Assembly (NCBI GenBank): GCA_001695595.3 | Contig: MBPM02000005.1 | Span: 1,612,001-1,676,000, forward strand | Reading direction: 5' to 3' | Length of the DNA stretch: 64,000 nt | Source of the DNA: Plasmopara viticola | Lineage: Eukaryota; Oomycota; Peronosporomycetes; Peronosporales; Peronosporaceae | Shown: positions 33,650 through 44,831 of the stretch, piece after piece | Numbering within the stretch: the first letter of the stretch is position 1 | Layout: each line of letters begins with the position of its first letter | Program-made: the position numbers and the translations under genes | The notes under the pieces: generated by a model | Told to the model about the DNA's origin: nothing | Seen by the model: the letters and a program-made list of their open reading frames with translations, nothing else | The model's database searches: none

Positions 33650-35560
33650 CGGTGATCGAGCCCGTCGAGGACTCGAATGACGAAGTTAGCAAAGTTATAG
33701 AATTGGGTGAGTCGATTGTCGCACCGGCGGTCGCGGAGAGCGGGAGGCATACGATTCAGATTTAGAAAAAGAAATAATTAGGACGACGAATATGATATCG
33801 ACGATGAGGATCAATTTATTCCAGCGAATACGAAACAAGCTTCGCCACTATGTGGCTCATAGCCAATTCGAGCAGTGGAGAGAGTCAATAAGATTCGTGG
33901 TGACTCATGGGTGTATAAAGCGGACGACTCTTGTAGTGTTGATGATAGCATTGTCTGGGACGAACCCCATAATGAAAGCCTGGACAAGTCCGCGCTGAAA
34001 GTATTTGAGCGCGTGAGGCAAGCAGAATATAATGGTGAGTATGAGGAAGCGTTTGTGAAAGATGCTACTCCATCACCGATTGAGATCGTCAAACCGACCA
34101 AACTAAAAGCCAAGACTACAACTGATGAAATCATCGAAGAGATTACCAGGATCGATGACGCAAGCGCAACAAGGCTGATTTGTATAATTTATCATCGCTG
34201 CGCAATGTCACTATTGATGCATTAAACACGCACTGCTGGTCCGACAAACCCTTGTGCGAACGGTAATAACGACTTGCTATCTGGCATGGAATAAATAATT
34301 CAAAGATATGTTTCGGGGAGGAAGAAGTGGATGCAATTGAGTTCAGCTGAGTTAAAGAAGTCTATCAAGCTTACAAAATAGCCATTTTTTACAAATAAAG
34401 TCCGAAGTTCAGGCTATCTCCCACCTCAAGATGAGTACGCTGTGACAATTTTGGTGAATCATCGATCTGCTGATGTTCATTCATATGGTCCATTTGACGC
34501 TCATAAGAACGACCCTCGTGTATTCAATCTAATTGGTGAAGTTTCTCATGGAGATCTAGATCGAGTTGAAGTGTGGTTCGATCATATCCAATATGTGCTA
34601 TCTGATAATAATGATTATGTGTATCAGTTCTTTGTAAAGTTAGTCGCTCATCTGCTTTAAAAGCCTCATGTGAAGACGAAGTTGGTTTCAGCCATAAAAG
34701 AACGAATGGGTGTGGAAATATTTCTGCATTTCATATCTTTTATCGTTTTTGTATTGGCCTTCATAGAAGTCTCGTGTGTCCGTCAATGGAGCGTATCACT
34801 GCTTTGTTTAACAGTATTCGACAGAGTAAGCTATCAATTGTACCAAACGAACCTTTTGACTAAAACAAATGCTCTAAGAACAATCGAATAGAGAGTTACA
34901 TCACCGATGATCGCACGCAGATTGCACGCAAGGGTCAACTTTTTAGTCAATGACTACGCAAATTATGTGATCTTGACAAACAATGGCTTTAGGTCAATAA
35001 TCGAAGCCATTGATCGTCGATATATATGTCTCGTTGTCAGTGAAAGCCGTGTCGGTGATAAAAATATTTTGATCACTATTTCGATACCCTAGCTTATCTC
35101 GATGCGGGTCGTGACATTCTCCACTTACTCGCGCGGCAAGTTTGACAGGATTTTAGCCACAAGCATTCCCTCTCACGAAAAATAAGAAGGAATCCCAAAC
35201 AAAGCAAACCAACAACCTTGTAGAGTGGCTCCTCGATATGCAGTAAGGATCGGGCATCAGACCATGTACAGCCTTGTTGCCAGGTCCTCAGAACTAATTT
35301 CTGAGCTACATACATTTGCTGTATATAGCTAAATATACGGTACTGTAATGTGCGCAATAACACAATCGGTAGCCTTATAGAATATCTGAAAAGTCTTCAA
35401 AGCTATCTGAGTGGTAAAGTGAATTATGCAGATGATCGGAAACGAATGGAGTGGATTGTTGAAGAATTAAAGGATAGACACCGAATCGAAGAATATTATT
35501 GATAGCGGCAAACGTTTGAAGTTTCGGTATATAACAATTTCGCGATAGATATTGAAAGTA
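33650..35560 (+). pseudogene. Viral replicative helicase-like pseudogene, copy H3
   Basis: Best C-terminal half of the five copies. Pieces in order: DDASATRLICIIYHRCAMSL near 34.2 kb; VWFDHIQYVLSDNNDYVYQF near 34.6 kb; a damaged P-loop at 34.69 kb (AIKERMGVE where others have GAQGCGK); ITDDRTQIARKG near 34.9 kb; NYVILTNNGF at 34.96-34.99 kb; DRRYICLVVSESRVGD at 35.01-35.06 kb; and DTLAYLDAGRDILHLLARQV near 35.1 kb. TNN plus DRRY is the usual sensor and arginine-finger-like region of D5/DUF5906 helicases that replicate viral or plasmid DNA. It begins the most complete viral block. Confidence 0.55.
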
Positions 35561-35599
35561 GAGCTAGCGTAGCACACCAAATATATAAATGATACCGAA

Positions 35600-35800
35600 G
35601 GTATCGGTAATCTGTGATTCTTTTTGGTCATACGCAAAGACGAAAAAAAGATTGAGCTAATGCCGGATCTACTGAGCCTCTATTCATCCGATATGCCTAT
35701 GAGATTTAAAGTGATATGCTCTGGTATTGATCGCCGCATTCACCCGTAACCTTCTCAACAAGCCTATCATTATTCACCTCGTTGTATTACTTGCATTTCT
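35600..35800 (-). pseudogene. GIY-YIG-like gene remnant beside H3
   Basis: The sequence around 35.64-35.8 kb matches the reverse complement of about 1.08-1.28 kb (shared AGATTTAAAGTGATA, CGCATTCACACGTA-like, TTTGTTGTATT, TTGCATTTCTCA). It therefore represents the C-terminal part of the nuclease-like gene, facing H3 as in the 0.8-2.7 kb arrangement. Confidence 0.45.
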
Positions 35801-36940
35801 CAGTAAGAATTACCTTATTGACTTCCCAATTTATTTTTATACTCGTTCTCTTCTTTTCCCTTTTCAATAGTCCAACTGGAGGTAACTTTTTTCACAAAAG
35901 ATCTATAAATTTGTCGATCCATAAGCATTTGTTAAATGTAGCTGATAACCTCATACTGTTTGATCAATATATTTTAAACTCGTACGGACCATATTTTCGG
36001 AAGTATGAACAGATTGCAATTTCGTTTGTTCCTTCCTTTCACCCCAAAGCTTAAAAATTAGACCGACGCTCACTCATACGATGTTTGAGTAGATACCACG
36101 TGCTTCCTACATAGCAAATGTCGTTTTGACTACAAAGATTTATAAACTGGACCGATCATGACTATTAGGTTACTTATATAATCCAAACAGCAAGATCAAA
36201 AACAAAAAATATTTCAATCGAAACAATCCATCCTGAGTACGACGACAAGTCGGGGGGGGGGGTGACATCAGGCCTACGCCGCTAATTGATTCCACTAATC
36301 CACGCAAAGGCTGGCTTCAGATCTGACCACAGTCGCAACAACGTCAAGAAGACCCGACGTAACTGGCTTCCAGTTATCTCCTAGAAAGCTACCATTTCAT
36401 TTTGCAGCAGTTTTGATTCCATTCCACAAGATTCTCCAAAAACCAGATCCGCTTAGTCCTGATTGATAAGTACGGAGAACTTCTAAGTCAGACTTATGCA
36501 ACATCGTCCCTTTGTTCGCTTCAAAAGCCTTCACCAGCTACTTGTAATTTTCAGGATGGAAATAATGTATGTGGCCTTTTTTTCCAATTAAGAATGACTA
36601 AATCGAATTAGTATGCCATGTAGGACTTTTACAGCTTGCGCGTGACTCAAATCGATAGGAATTCCATGTACATGTAATATGAAAATCTGGATTATTTACA
36701 TACGGAGCGAAATCCAAAAATGTCAAAGCTTGATAAGTCTAAAGCACTCAGTCTGGATGAGATTAACAGTATTATTATCGTGGTATCTAATCGTGGTATC
36801 AGAATGAGAAGCGATCATAAAATTTTGTCGTACACTACGGTAGCAAACAACTGATTAAGCTTCGCGAGGCCACACTGGTCTCCATATGAAATCACTTTCA
36901 GTATATATTATCCAACGAGATACGACGAGGATGACGCTCA
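35801..36940. other. Decayed DNA within the viral block
   Basis: A 90-codon plus-strand reading at 35782-36054 (LFDQYILNSYGPYFRKYEQI) may be a viral remnant of unknown type; a related phrase, CACGGACCATATATTTGAAA, occurs at 56.67 kb after another helicase copy. A run of 11 G residues lies at 36252-36262. No gene is recognised. Confidence 0.35.
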
Positions 36941-36949
36941 AACTTCGAA

Positions 36950-37867
36950 ACTCGAGCATCATTGCGGATAGGCATTGATACAAGCAAAGAGAGGCTCATA
37001 CCAACATTGAACGATATGTGCAAATTTGTTAAGAATCGATTTCGTGATGCAATTGAATATTACAATGCGATTTAAAAGAAATTATTAAGCAAAACAAAGC
37101 TGCAAAGCTGGGTAACGAACTGACCCCAGAGGAAGAGAAGAAGTTGATCAGCTATAAGGAGCTAATGTCCGTTCCTGATATAGTCTTAAAGGTGCTCACC
37201 GAAACGTACGATAAAACATTTGTATCTCGATCTAAGTTTGTAGCGCTGGCTAAACTGCTAAACTGATTACTTGAGGCTCGTCCTTGATAACGTCATAATG
37301 GAATTAAATGGGGATTATCCATTTGGCTCAGTGTCCTTCTCACTCCAGAGGAAGGTGCAAACTAACTTCAAGGGAACAGATTACATCATAACGATTGTAA
37401 GAATGTTCGGCTTATGGAACCGCACACGATTCAGTTAAATGGCACAACGAAGAAATTGATTAAGTCATTTTCCCCTTTTGACTATTTCTCTTGAAGAGCA
37501 GCCTAGCAAGCTACTATGGCGCATATTGAATCGACAGCCAGGTGAGTATGATTTTACGAATTCGAGCTATCGCTTTAGTCAGGCTCTATCGAAGTTCTTT
37601 GTGAAGTTGAATGGAAAGCCAATGTTAATGAATGTGATCCGGCACATTGCTGAGTCTCATGTGATCCATTCGCCAACATATGCTAGACTAACCAATCGCG
37701 AGAATAATGATTTACATGGTAAACTACTTCATAGCACTACGGTTGCTGACACGAGCTACAGTAAGATCCCAAATTTAGCGAATGCATTCGAAGTAACATT
37801 TCAACCAGACGATTTATACGACCAAAAGCACCCGAGCCTTCCGCAAAGCCGGTTCCGAAGCTTTTAA
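36950..37867 (+). pseudogene. Tyrosine-recombinase-like (integrase) pseudogene
   Basis: Readings in order: ERLIPTLNDMCKFVKNRFRD near 36.99 kb; ELTPEEEKKLISYKELMSVP then DIVLKVL at 37.12-37.2 kb; VLDNVIMELNGDYPFGSV and NFKGTDYIITI at 37.28-37.4 kb; and an open 130-codon stretch (37478-37867) with SSYRFSQALSKFFVKLNGKP, MLMNVIRHIAESHVI and LHGKLLHSTTVADTSYSKI. The RHI..S then LHS....T..SY order matches the Arg, His and Tyr of tyrosine recombinases carried by polinton-like viruses and DIRS/crypton-type elements. Frames change between pieces. Its place inside the viral block suggests it was the virus's integrase. Confidence 0.55.
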
Positions 37868-37869
37868 GC

Positions 37870-38950
37870 AGACCTGAAAACCGTCGGGGCCGCATATATC
37901 AAGAGAGCTTTGCATCTACTAGCAGCGACAAGACGCTTAAGATTGACATCTTTGATATATATTTATTTGTTATTACATACGAAGCGATCATGGAGCAAAA
38001 CCAAAGAGAACGTATCGCACATCTTGTCCATTCCATGTGGAATTTCATGACTACAAGCGTGCATTCGAACTGGCAAATCACAAATAAATGTCAAAAACAA
38101 TGCTTTTTTCTCATGCATTCTTTGATCTTCGGTGAATGATCGAAGAGGATAGGAGCGTTGGCAAGGCTTTGTTTGACCATTTCGACGAAAATAAATGAGG
38201 CTTTATGAACTACTGCTTGAAGAAATGCAAAATTACTTAACGAGGGTTTGGAAGCGCAAATTATCAGCGTTTAGATGGTTCTAAAGATGCTCAAAAGTGC
38301 AAAGAATATTGGTGATGATTCTTTACTGATAAAAGGGAAATGAAGTCAATTCTTGACAAACTTTAAAAGACAGGCGTACTTTCGAGCTCATACTATAGTC
38401 AACATAAGCGTCTAATGAAGCTTCGGACCTCTTAGACTCAATAAACAATCTCGAGCTTATACATACGATGCTCTGCATAAAGTTATGGATGATCTCATCA
38501 AAAAAGAATATAAATTATCGAGTGATACTAAATACTAATAAAACGGTTAAGTTTGGGTATTCTCGTTATGCCCAATATAAGGACCAAACTCCACTGAAGG
38601 CATACCAGCATTCTAATCACAATGATATTCTCCGGCGAGCAAGATATTACTTTCGGCACAACTTTGATTATCGTTAATATCAAACAGATCTGCTAAGTAA
38701 GCGTTACTTGTGGTAAATGGTCTTTGTGAATATATTCGTCGGATGAAGCTTTCTTGGACTGGCTTTTGAAGCAAGTAGTTTTCAAGTATCAATGAAACGA
38801 GGATTCTTCGTATTTTTTTGTTCCTTTGACATGTGGCTAATGCTGATCTTTTGGAGCTAATTGGTCAGGGATTCAATAGATGGCGCTATTAGTTTCGTAT
38901 GATCCACTTCTCCTGATCCATCGATCTCCATGGCTTAATGCAATAATTGT
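37870..38950. other. No recognisable gene
   Basis: AT-rich with short readings only (for example a 69-codon plus reading at 38468-38677). Nothing matches a family by eye. It lies between the recombinase and the penton-like gene, where a further viral gene might have been. Confidence 0.3.
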
Positions 38951-38989
38951 CGTCTAATTCCCTTTCTTCGCTTTCTTCCGGATTGTATA

Positions 38990-39740
38990 TACAAGTAGAT
39001 AAAATGAGCTCTCCTATGCAAGTAGATGAAATGAGCTTTTACATCTAAACAGCCAAGTGGCTACTCACCAGTTCCGATATCGATTCTCGCAGCCCATAGA
39101 CTCCAGTCAGTATGAAAGTGCACTAGGATCAATATCTATATTCTATTCGTGGAGAGCAGTTACTGCTCAGCGTTAAAACAATAGTTTTAAGATCATATGA
39201 CCAACTGCTTCTACCACGGCGACATACACGATTACACTTCCTGATGGCACATATTCGGCAAGCGGTATCAACAACTATCTTTAATATCAGAACAATCTCT
39301 ACTTGATTAATAGTTTAGCGGACTCCTATTACTATTTCATTTCAAGCACTGAGAATCCATCGAGTTATGCTTTGCAATTCACGATGCAACTCGTTAAAAG
39401 TATAACGAGCTACATCGCGGCGACCAGTTTTCCAAACACGCCGGCTACTGATTATACTCTTTAGGTCCAAATTGATAATGCTTCTTCTAAAAATATTAAC
39501 GGAATCAGCCCAGCTACGTATCTAGCGTACTCCATAACTTCACGTCTACTGGGGTTAAGTATGGAGAATTCATCACAACGTCTCAAGAGCAGGGGCTTGC
39601 ATACTATCCCATGCAAGGTTCTGATTCAGAACTGACGCTATCATTTTTAGACCGTATTTTGATTCCGCTTGGGATCATAGATAACAACGTGTGTTTTCGT
39701 CTACTTATTCTACCAAAGCACGCTAAAATCGCATAATACT
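38990..39740 (+). pseudogene. Viral penton/minor-capsid-like pseudogene
   Basis: A reading with LPDGTYSASGINNYL at about 39.24 kb, then SYYYFISSTENPSSYALQF and TMQLVKSITSYIAATSFPN, continues after one stop with VQIDNASSKNINGISPATYL. A frame change leads to STGVKYGEFITTSQEQGLAY, then LTLSFLDRILIPLGIIDNNV and CFRLLIL near 39.72 kb. The order LP.GTY...INNYL followed near the end by LSFLD....PL.I.DNNV is the layout I associate with the penton or minor structural protein of polinton-like viruses and adintoviruses. It lies next to the packaging ATPase and converges with it. Stops and shifts make it a pseudogene. Confidence 0.5.
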
Positions 39741-40345
39741 CGATAAGTTCTTGTTAATTTTCGATTGATGATATCCAACCTTCGTGCTCATTTTTTTTAG
39801 TTAATCGCTTGTAGAGATCGGTAAATGTTTTAATTGGAGTATCATTCGAAAAGTCGTGATAGATGATACCAAGATCTCTTTGAGTAAGATTTTGTCCAAG
39901 AATAATGCATTAGGAGCTAATTCGAATCGTTTTTGGAATCTCAAAACAGTCTTGAGAAATGTAAATCATCGACTAGCTCGCGTGCGTCCTCGGATGAAGT
40001 GCTTTGAAGTCTAAGCCTGCGTCTTATTTGGTTACATGACCAAGTCGTCCAATTTGGTTACATGAACAAGTCATCAAAGATTATCAATTTTTCACTCATT
40101 GCACAAACTTGGCCCTCTTCAATGATGTGAACGTTATCGATAGTGTCTTCGAGATGATCGTTTAGTGTCTCATTAATCATTGTACATATGACGGTCTTCG
40201 TGAAGCGGCAATTATGTAGAGAACGGTGTTTGGCTTCCCTGAGCCAATGGGAAAGGCCACACACGTGCGAAATGGCAGCTCAAAGTGCTCGTTTTTAAAA
40301 ATTGCTTCAGCTATAATTCGGGGTTTATTACAGTATAGTGATCAA
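39740..40345 (-). pseudogene. Viral genome-packaging ATPase-like pseudogene (FtsK/HerA, A32-like)
   Basis: On the minus strand one frame gives FELPFRTCVAFPIGSGKPNT then VLYIIAA (Walker A GSGK at about 40.22-40.25 kb). The next frame gives ETLNDHLEDTIDNVHIIEEG and EKLIIFDDLF (Walker B at 40064-40087). A third gives LSMIYISQDCFEIPKTIRIS near 39.93-39.97 kb (the Q motif), then IIYHDFSNDTPIKTFTDLYK. This order is characteristic of packaging ATPases of NCLDVs, polintons and PLVs, which pump DNA into capsids. At least two frameshifts and stops. It is the clearest single proof of viral origin in the block. Confidence 0.7.
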
Positions 40346-40429
40346 AACTACTTTTCCCTCGACAATAAACTCCCCGCTATTTAAAAGCTCTTAATTTATA
40401 GGTGCAAATAGATATCTAACACCAAGCAC

Positions 40430-41851
40430 AGGCGGTCAACGCTTTTTAAGACTGGGTGGAGTTGGCACGGATACAACACTAAGCGTGGTTGACAATCCCG
40501 ATGCCGGTTCGGTGGCAGTGCGACAGATCTTTCTGCTATTACCGGCATCACACTCGAAACGTTTCAATAATTTAAGACAATGACAATTAATAGTTTAGTT
40601 GTCGGATTAATGCACTTGTGCACTTCAAGTTCAAATGATTTGCTATACTACGGCGGAAGTGCAAATCGTGAATTTATGAACATCTATCGAGTATCTAATT
40701 TGTATTTTATTCGATACTCGATAAATAATTAAAGTTTAAGATTTGCAGTTCCACCGTAGAATTGGTCATTGCATCGAGAACGACAAACAACAAAATGTAT
40801 GTCTTGCTGATTTTATATCAAGCGTTATTTCGAGTATATTTGTAGGAGAAATTTTAGCTTCAACCGCTGATTTTTTCACTATCAATGGAAAGGATAAATC
40901 ACCTGTTGGTGTTTCGTCTCCGACTAACAGATTTTGCTTCAATGTTAAAATCCACAGGCACACAAGAGTGCGTATCCTCATACATATACCCTTGCTACAT
41001 CAGCGGATGCTTTTTTTGTATCAATCCTGCTGGACCGTCGCCCACACCACGTCTTTACCTTGTTTCAGACACTAATAATAAAATGTATGTTTGCCATCAA
41101 AAAGCCATACTTCAGTCGTTTGGAACTACTCCTCTGACGCTAAATTTTGGTAATATTTATATTAAAACATTTAATGCACTCAACGACTGATCTGCTAAGT
41201 ACTAAATGTCGATCTTCATGGTATCGTCTAACGCATCGCCTATTGGAAAAGTGAACATTGCAACGAATGTCACCTCCAGTAATAGTGCACAATTTGGTTT
41301 GCTAATTGCAACGATTCAGTTTCAATGACCACAACTACACGAAGGGCTACAGTAACCTCTGCTGGTGGAGTCGGTATCGGAACTGGATCGCCATCGGCCT
41401 CTTTGCACGGCTCTGGATTAACTTATACAAAGTTGGTGCTGAAGAAACACCAAATAATAATCCATACAATGGTCAAGGAATCATTTGGACCAATCTGGGA
41501 TACGACCCAGTCAGTCTTACGGTCTCTGCGATAGTCATTTTCTGTGTGCAATCCATATCCAAAAATTCTGACAGGCAACTCAAGGAGAGTATAACACCAA
41601 TTCGATTTACCTTGAACCACTAAGATAAGTTGGAAACAATCAGTTACAACTGGAAGGGAGAGACCGAAGCAAAAAATAGACTGATTGCGTAGGATGCAAT
41701 GAAAGTGTATGGAGAAGTGGTCAGCATTATGCCAAATGAACCTATGAAAGAAGAAGGCGTCAATGATATGAAATGTTATCAATATACTCTTGATTACTTC
41801 CAGCTTGGCGCGCTGAATGCTGCTGCCATCACACTTCTAATAATAAAGTAA
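40430..41851 (+). pseudogene. Viral fibre-like pseudogene with S74 chaperone domain
   Basis: Repeating beta-rich phrases come first: GGVGTDTTLSVVDNPDAGSV (40.45 kb), PAGPSPTPRLYLVSDTNNKM and LQSFGTTPLTLNFGNI (41.03-41.16 kb), SSNASPIGKVNIATNVTSSN (41.23 kb), then GGVGIGTGSPSASLHGSGLT (41.37 kb). The C-terminus has NSDRQLKESITPI (about 41.56-41.60 kb), YNWKGETEAKN, GEVVSIMPNEPM and LDYFQLGALNAAAITLL. SD.RLKE.I with a following Y.WK and a C-terminal LxxLxAA helix is the signature of the S74 intramolecular chaperone found at the end of phage tail spikes and virus fibres. Stops and shifts occur throughout. Confidence 0.65.
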
Positions 41852-42380
41852 ATGGTTAGAAATTGTTTTTTTTAACAAGATTCAGTTTAGACAAAGATTA
41901 CATCGAGCCCACCCTTCATTTGGCTTTGTACTAGTTCATGGCATCTAATTTCATATTATGCTTTTTTGGTGGTTTAAGGTATTTTTTAAGTCTTGACCCT
42001 TGCGTTTATCGACAGCTTCGCCAAATCTATGTCGACTACTATCGTATAAGCTTGCTGCAAATTAACTTTTGTAGCTACTCATACTGTCAATGCAAACTTT
42101 TTTATGCCAGAATTTACTCCCGCCGGTATCCTTTTTGCTTTAGTTTCTTCGTCATCACTTAATCAAATTTCTCAAATAGTTGTCGAGTAAGCGAGGGTTT
42201 TACCTCAGCTCGCTTAGCAGCTTTTTGTCGCTCGTTTGTCAGTTGAAAATATATTTTGGGACCTGCAATTCGTTTGCATTTCAGAACTTTCATTGATTTT
42301 CCATGACTTTGTCAGCAAACTTACTAGCCAATTCTTAACGTTTTCGATTTGCATCCTCTGTTCCAAGCTCTCTTCGCTTG
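41852..42380. other. No recognisable gene
   Basis: A Cys/Phe/Tyr-rich 74-codon plus reading (41938-42162) is probably a shadow. On the minus strand fragments such as ELASKFADKVMENQ may be the decayed C-terminus of the gene at 42382-42960. Confidence 0.3.
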
Positions 42381-42381
42381 A

Positions 42382-42960
42382 TTAATTCTTCAGAACACGG
42401 TCACCCACCACCTCGCCCAAAGTTTTATTTATGTATGCATACGTATTGACAGCCGTTTTGGCAATGCCATTTACTCCACTGTAGAAATTTTCTGGTCCAC
42501 CTTCTGGTGCAGTGGGCTCTCCCATATCAGGAAGAGCGACTCTGTCAGTCGAAGTTGGAACATATTGATCATTTTTTACTGCATGTGAGAGTATCATTGG
42601 TTTCACCTTTAATGATTTCAGGAGGCCTTTTTGCGCCGTTAAGTAGCTTCTTGGTAATTTGAACATAGTCATACTTACGATTCCTTGCCATCACTTGCTG
42701 GGACAAATCTGCAAGCGAACCCGTGCTTGCATTGTTTAATGATTCGTGTTGAATTAGAGCCTCCAGCTTTTGGCCTTAACCAAAATTAGTCTTCGTCATT
42801 GCATTGTGATGGTGATCGTAAGCTTTTTTCATGGTCTGATTATCCGAGAAAAAGCCACTTATGATTTCTTTTGAACAGATCACGTATATTGAAGATGATC
42901 AAAAGAAACGTTCGATAACAATTACAATTTTAGCATCGTAAAAACGACGTCGTTAAAGTT
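42382..42960 (-). pseudogene. Unrecognised viral-block protein, downstream of the capsid gene
   Basis: Readings: MKKAYDHHHNAMTKTNFG near 42.82 kb, LEALIQHESLNNASTGSLAD then LSQQVMARNRKYDYVQIT near 42.7 kb, and an open 97-codon stretch ending at 42382 with KVKPMILSHAVKNDQYVPTS and GGPENFYSGVNGIAKTAVNT. It is on the same strand as, and directly downstream of, the capsid-like gene, so it is likely another virion or assembly protein. No family is recognised. Frames change at least twice. Confidence 0.4.
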
Positions 42961-44540
42961 TACCTTGCACTGAACCTTGCGATACAGTGCTCATAGCTGT
43001 TTCCTCTATTGGAACAACTTCGCGCAATTCGTATAAATGAGCGTACTTGCAGTTGGCAGTACCAGACACGATAATACTCTTACTGGCGCCATCTTTAATA
43101 GGAAGACGACGACCGATATCAACAGCAACAATTCGATGCTGTGATTCTCATTGACGCTGATATAGCAAACAAGCCGAAGTAACATAGCCTGACTTTGCCA
43201 TCTCTTGTAAAATTAAGTCATGACCGAAACTGACAGGATTGTTCCAGATAGGAACTTTCCTACTGTGACCTGAAATTTTTCAATGCAGCAAATGAACTCG
43301 TCGCTGCAGATGTCCACGACAGTGGCTCCTGCAAATGGTTTGGTAAAGACAAGTTTCGCCTGAAATAGTAATGTCAGTACTGACAGTCCAAGAAAAGGAA
43401 GCGTCTGAGGCACAGGTATTTATTTGTAGTTCGCCTAAAGTATCAGAAAAAATTCCATGAGCAAGTGCACGATCAGTGAGTATGTTGGAACAAAAAGGCG
43501 CAGAAAAGGTTGCGATGAGTGATATCAATTCCAGCGGATGAAGTACCTTTGACATTGGCAGTATATATAAGCGTGACCGCAGACGCAGAAAGCTTAAGAC
43601 CACCGGCCAAAGCCGTAGTAAGCTTAAATTTCGCAGAACTGGGCAAGTGTTTCCGAAACTCATGTTATTGCTCAAAGTAGCAATATTAGTTGGAGTCACA
43701 ACGCCATCAGTGCCAGTTGTAATCAATGTATTCGCAGATATCGCGCAACTTAATGCAGACCAGATAATGCGCGACGTTAAATGGCGAGCCAGCAGTAACA
43801 GCACCAGCAGGAGCGACATAGACTTGACATTTCGATACCGCCTAAAGATTTGAGCTTCCTCCCATAACATCAAAAGCAAGTTTTGAGCTTTGTTGGTCAA
43901 AAGCGATATAGAGCGATCGTTCAGCAGCTTCCATGTGTTAGCCAATCCAAATCACTTACGCTACTAGTAGCTGTCATTAACGACGAAGTAGCCAAGTTAC
44001 AAGTAATTGTGCTGCTCCGCCTGACCCTTGAATTGTTGAAGTGGAGTATTTATCAAATACAAAATTGCTAGTTGGCTTATGCTGGGCATACGTTTTGTAA
44101 TCCGTTTCAGTCAAAGCCTTAAATGTTGTCTACACATTCTCATGAACCTGATTCCTTGGACAGGAGTGCCGTGGATAACAACTTGAACACTATCAAAGAA
44201 ATTAATGCTCCGGCCCTAGGTACTAATTGGTCAATAGTAAAGGCTGCGGTCATAGGGACCGAATTGGATCTTGAATTTGATGCCCAACTAGAAGCTCGAT
44301 AACAGCTTCTTTCCAATTTACAAAAGCGGCTTGCGAAGAGATTTTTGAAATATTAAATTGGATTTTCTCCGCACACTGACCAGTGTTGCTAATCGAATCT
44401 TAGATATAAGTCTATTTCTTGTCACGCAAAAGCGTCTCAGCCGGAGCTGGTTCGACGGAGAATGAAGAAGACACAGTTTATGCGATTGTATTTGATGTTG
44501 ATTAGATTTTACTTGCCGAAGATATAGACCATCACGAGCG
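42960..44540 (-). pseudogene. Viral major-capsid-like pseudogene, copy 3 (best C-terminus)
   Basis: From high to low coordinate: the N-terminal region homologous to copies 1 and 2 (AETLLRDKK-like near 44.43 kb); VTPTNIATLSNNMSFGNTCP near 43.68 kb; LTTALAGGLKLSASAVTLIY near 43.6 kb; and ASFSWTVSTDITIS near 43.37 kb. Then come FQVTVGKF, IWNNPVSFGHDLILQEMAKS near 43.2 kb and VAVDIGRRLPIKDGASKSII near 43.1 kb. The last two segments resemble the C-terminal part of PLV and adintovirus double jelly-roll capsid proteins (a DlGRRLP..DGASKSI segment). It is flanked outside by terminal-repeat-like segment T3. Frameshifts and stops are frequent. Confidence 0.55.
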
Positions 44541-44579
44541 AAAAAAGAACTAACAAATTATCTAGAACGACGGATAAGT

Positions 44580-44830
44580 AATTTATAAAACTCGCCAAGT
44601 CAAAGCTCTAAGTTATAGTTGAAAGATCTTTACTTACTTGAGTCACTCGAGTCTTCACATTTTATCAATAATTATAAAATATACTTATGAAAAGGTATGG
44701 TATGATAGAGACATACATGATATAGTAGTGACTAAAAAGAAGTGGGAGGAAGTTGCAATATATGGTGACTCGGTGACTCAAGGTGACTCTTATATCAAGA
44801 GTCACTCCAGTCGGTTGACATTCAGCGGAA
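44580..44830 (-). repeat. Viral terminal-repeat-like segment T3
   Basis: Direct match to T1 (5.03-5.2 kb): CTTCACATTTTATCAATA, TATGATAGAGACATACATGA, GTGACTAAAAAGAAGTGGGA, then GGTGACTCGGTGACTCAAGG and TGACTCTTATATCA. It carries a dense cluster of GGTGACTC/GAGTCAC motifs and closes the viral block on the capsid side. Confidence 0.6.
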
Positions 44831-44831
44831 G

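Noticed and set aside
36252..36262. Run of 11 G residues
   Set aside because: A single homopolymer, possibly a sequencing or assembly artefact; no G-quadruplex pattern of four runs around it.
37478..37867. Reading the 130-codon stretch as a structural protein
   Set aside because: The RHI..S and LHS...SY order with upstream partners fits a tyrosine recombinase better than any capsid component.
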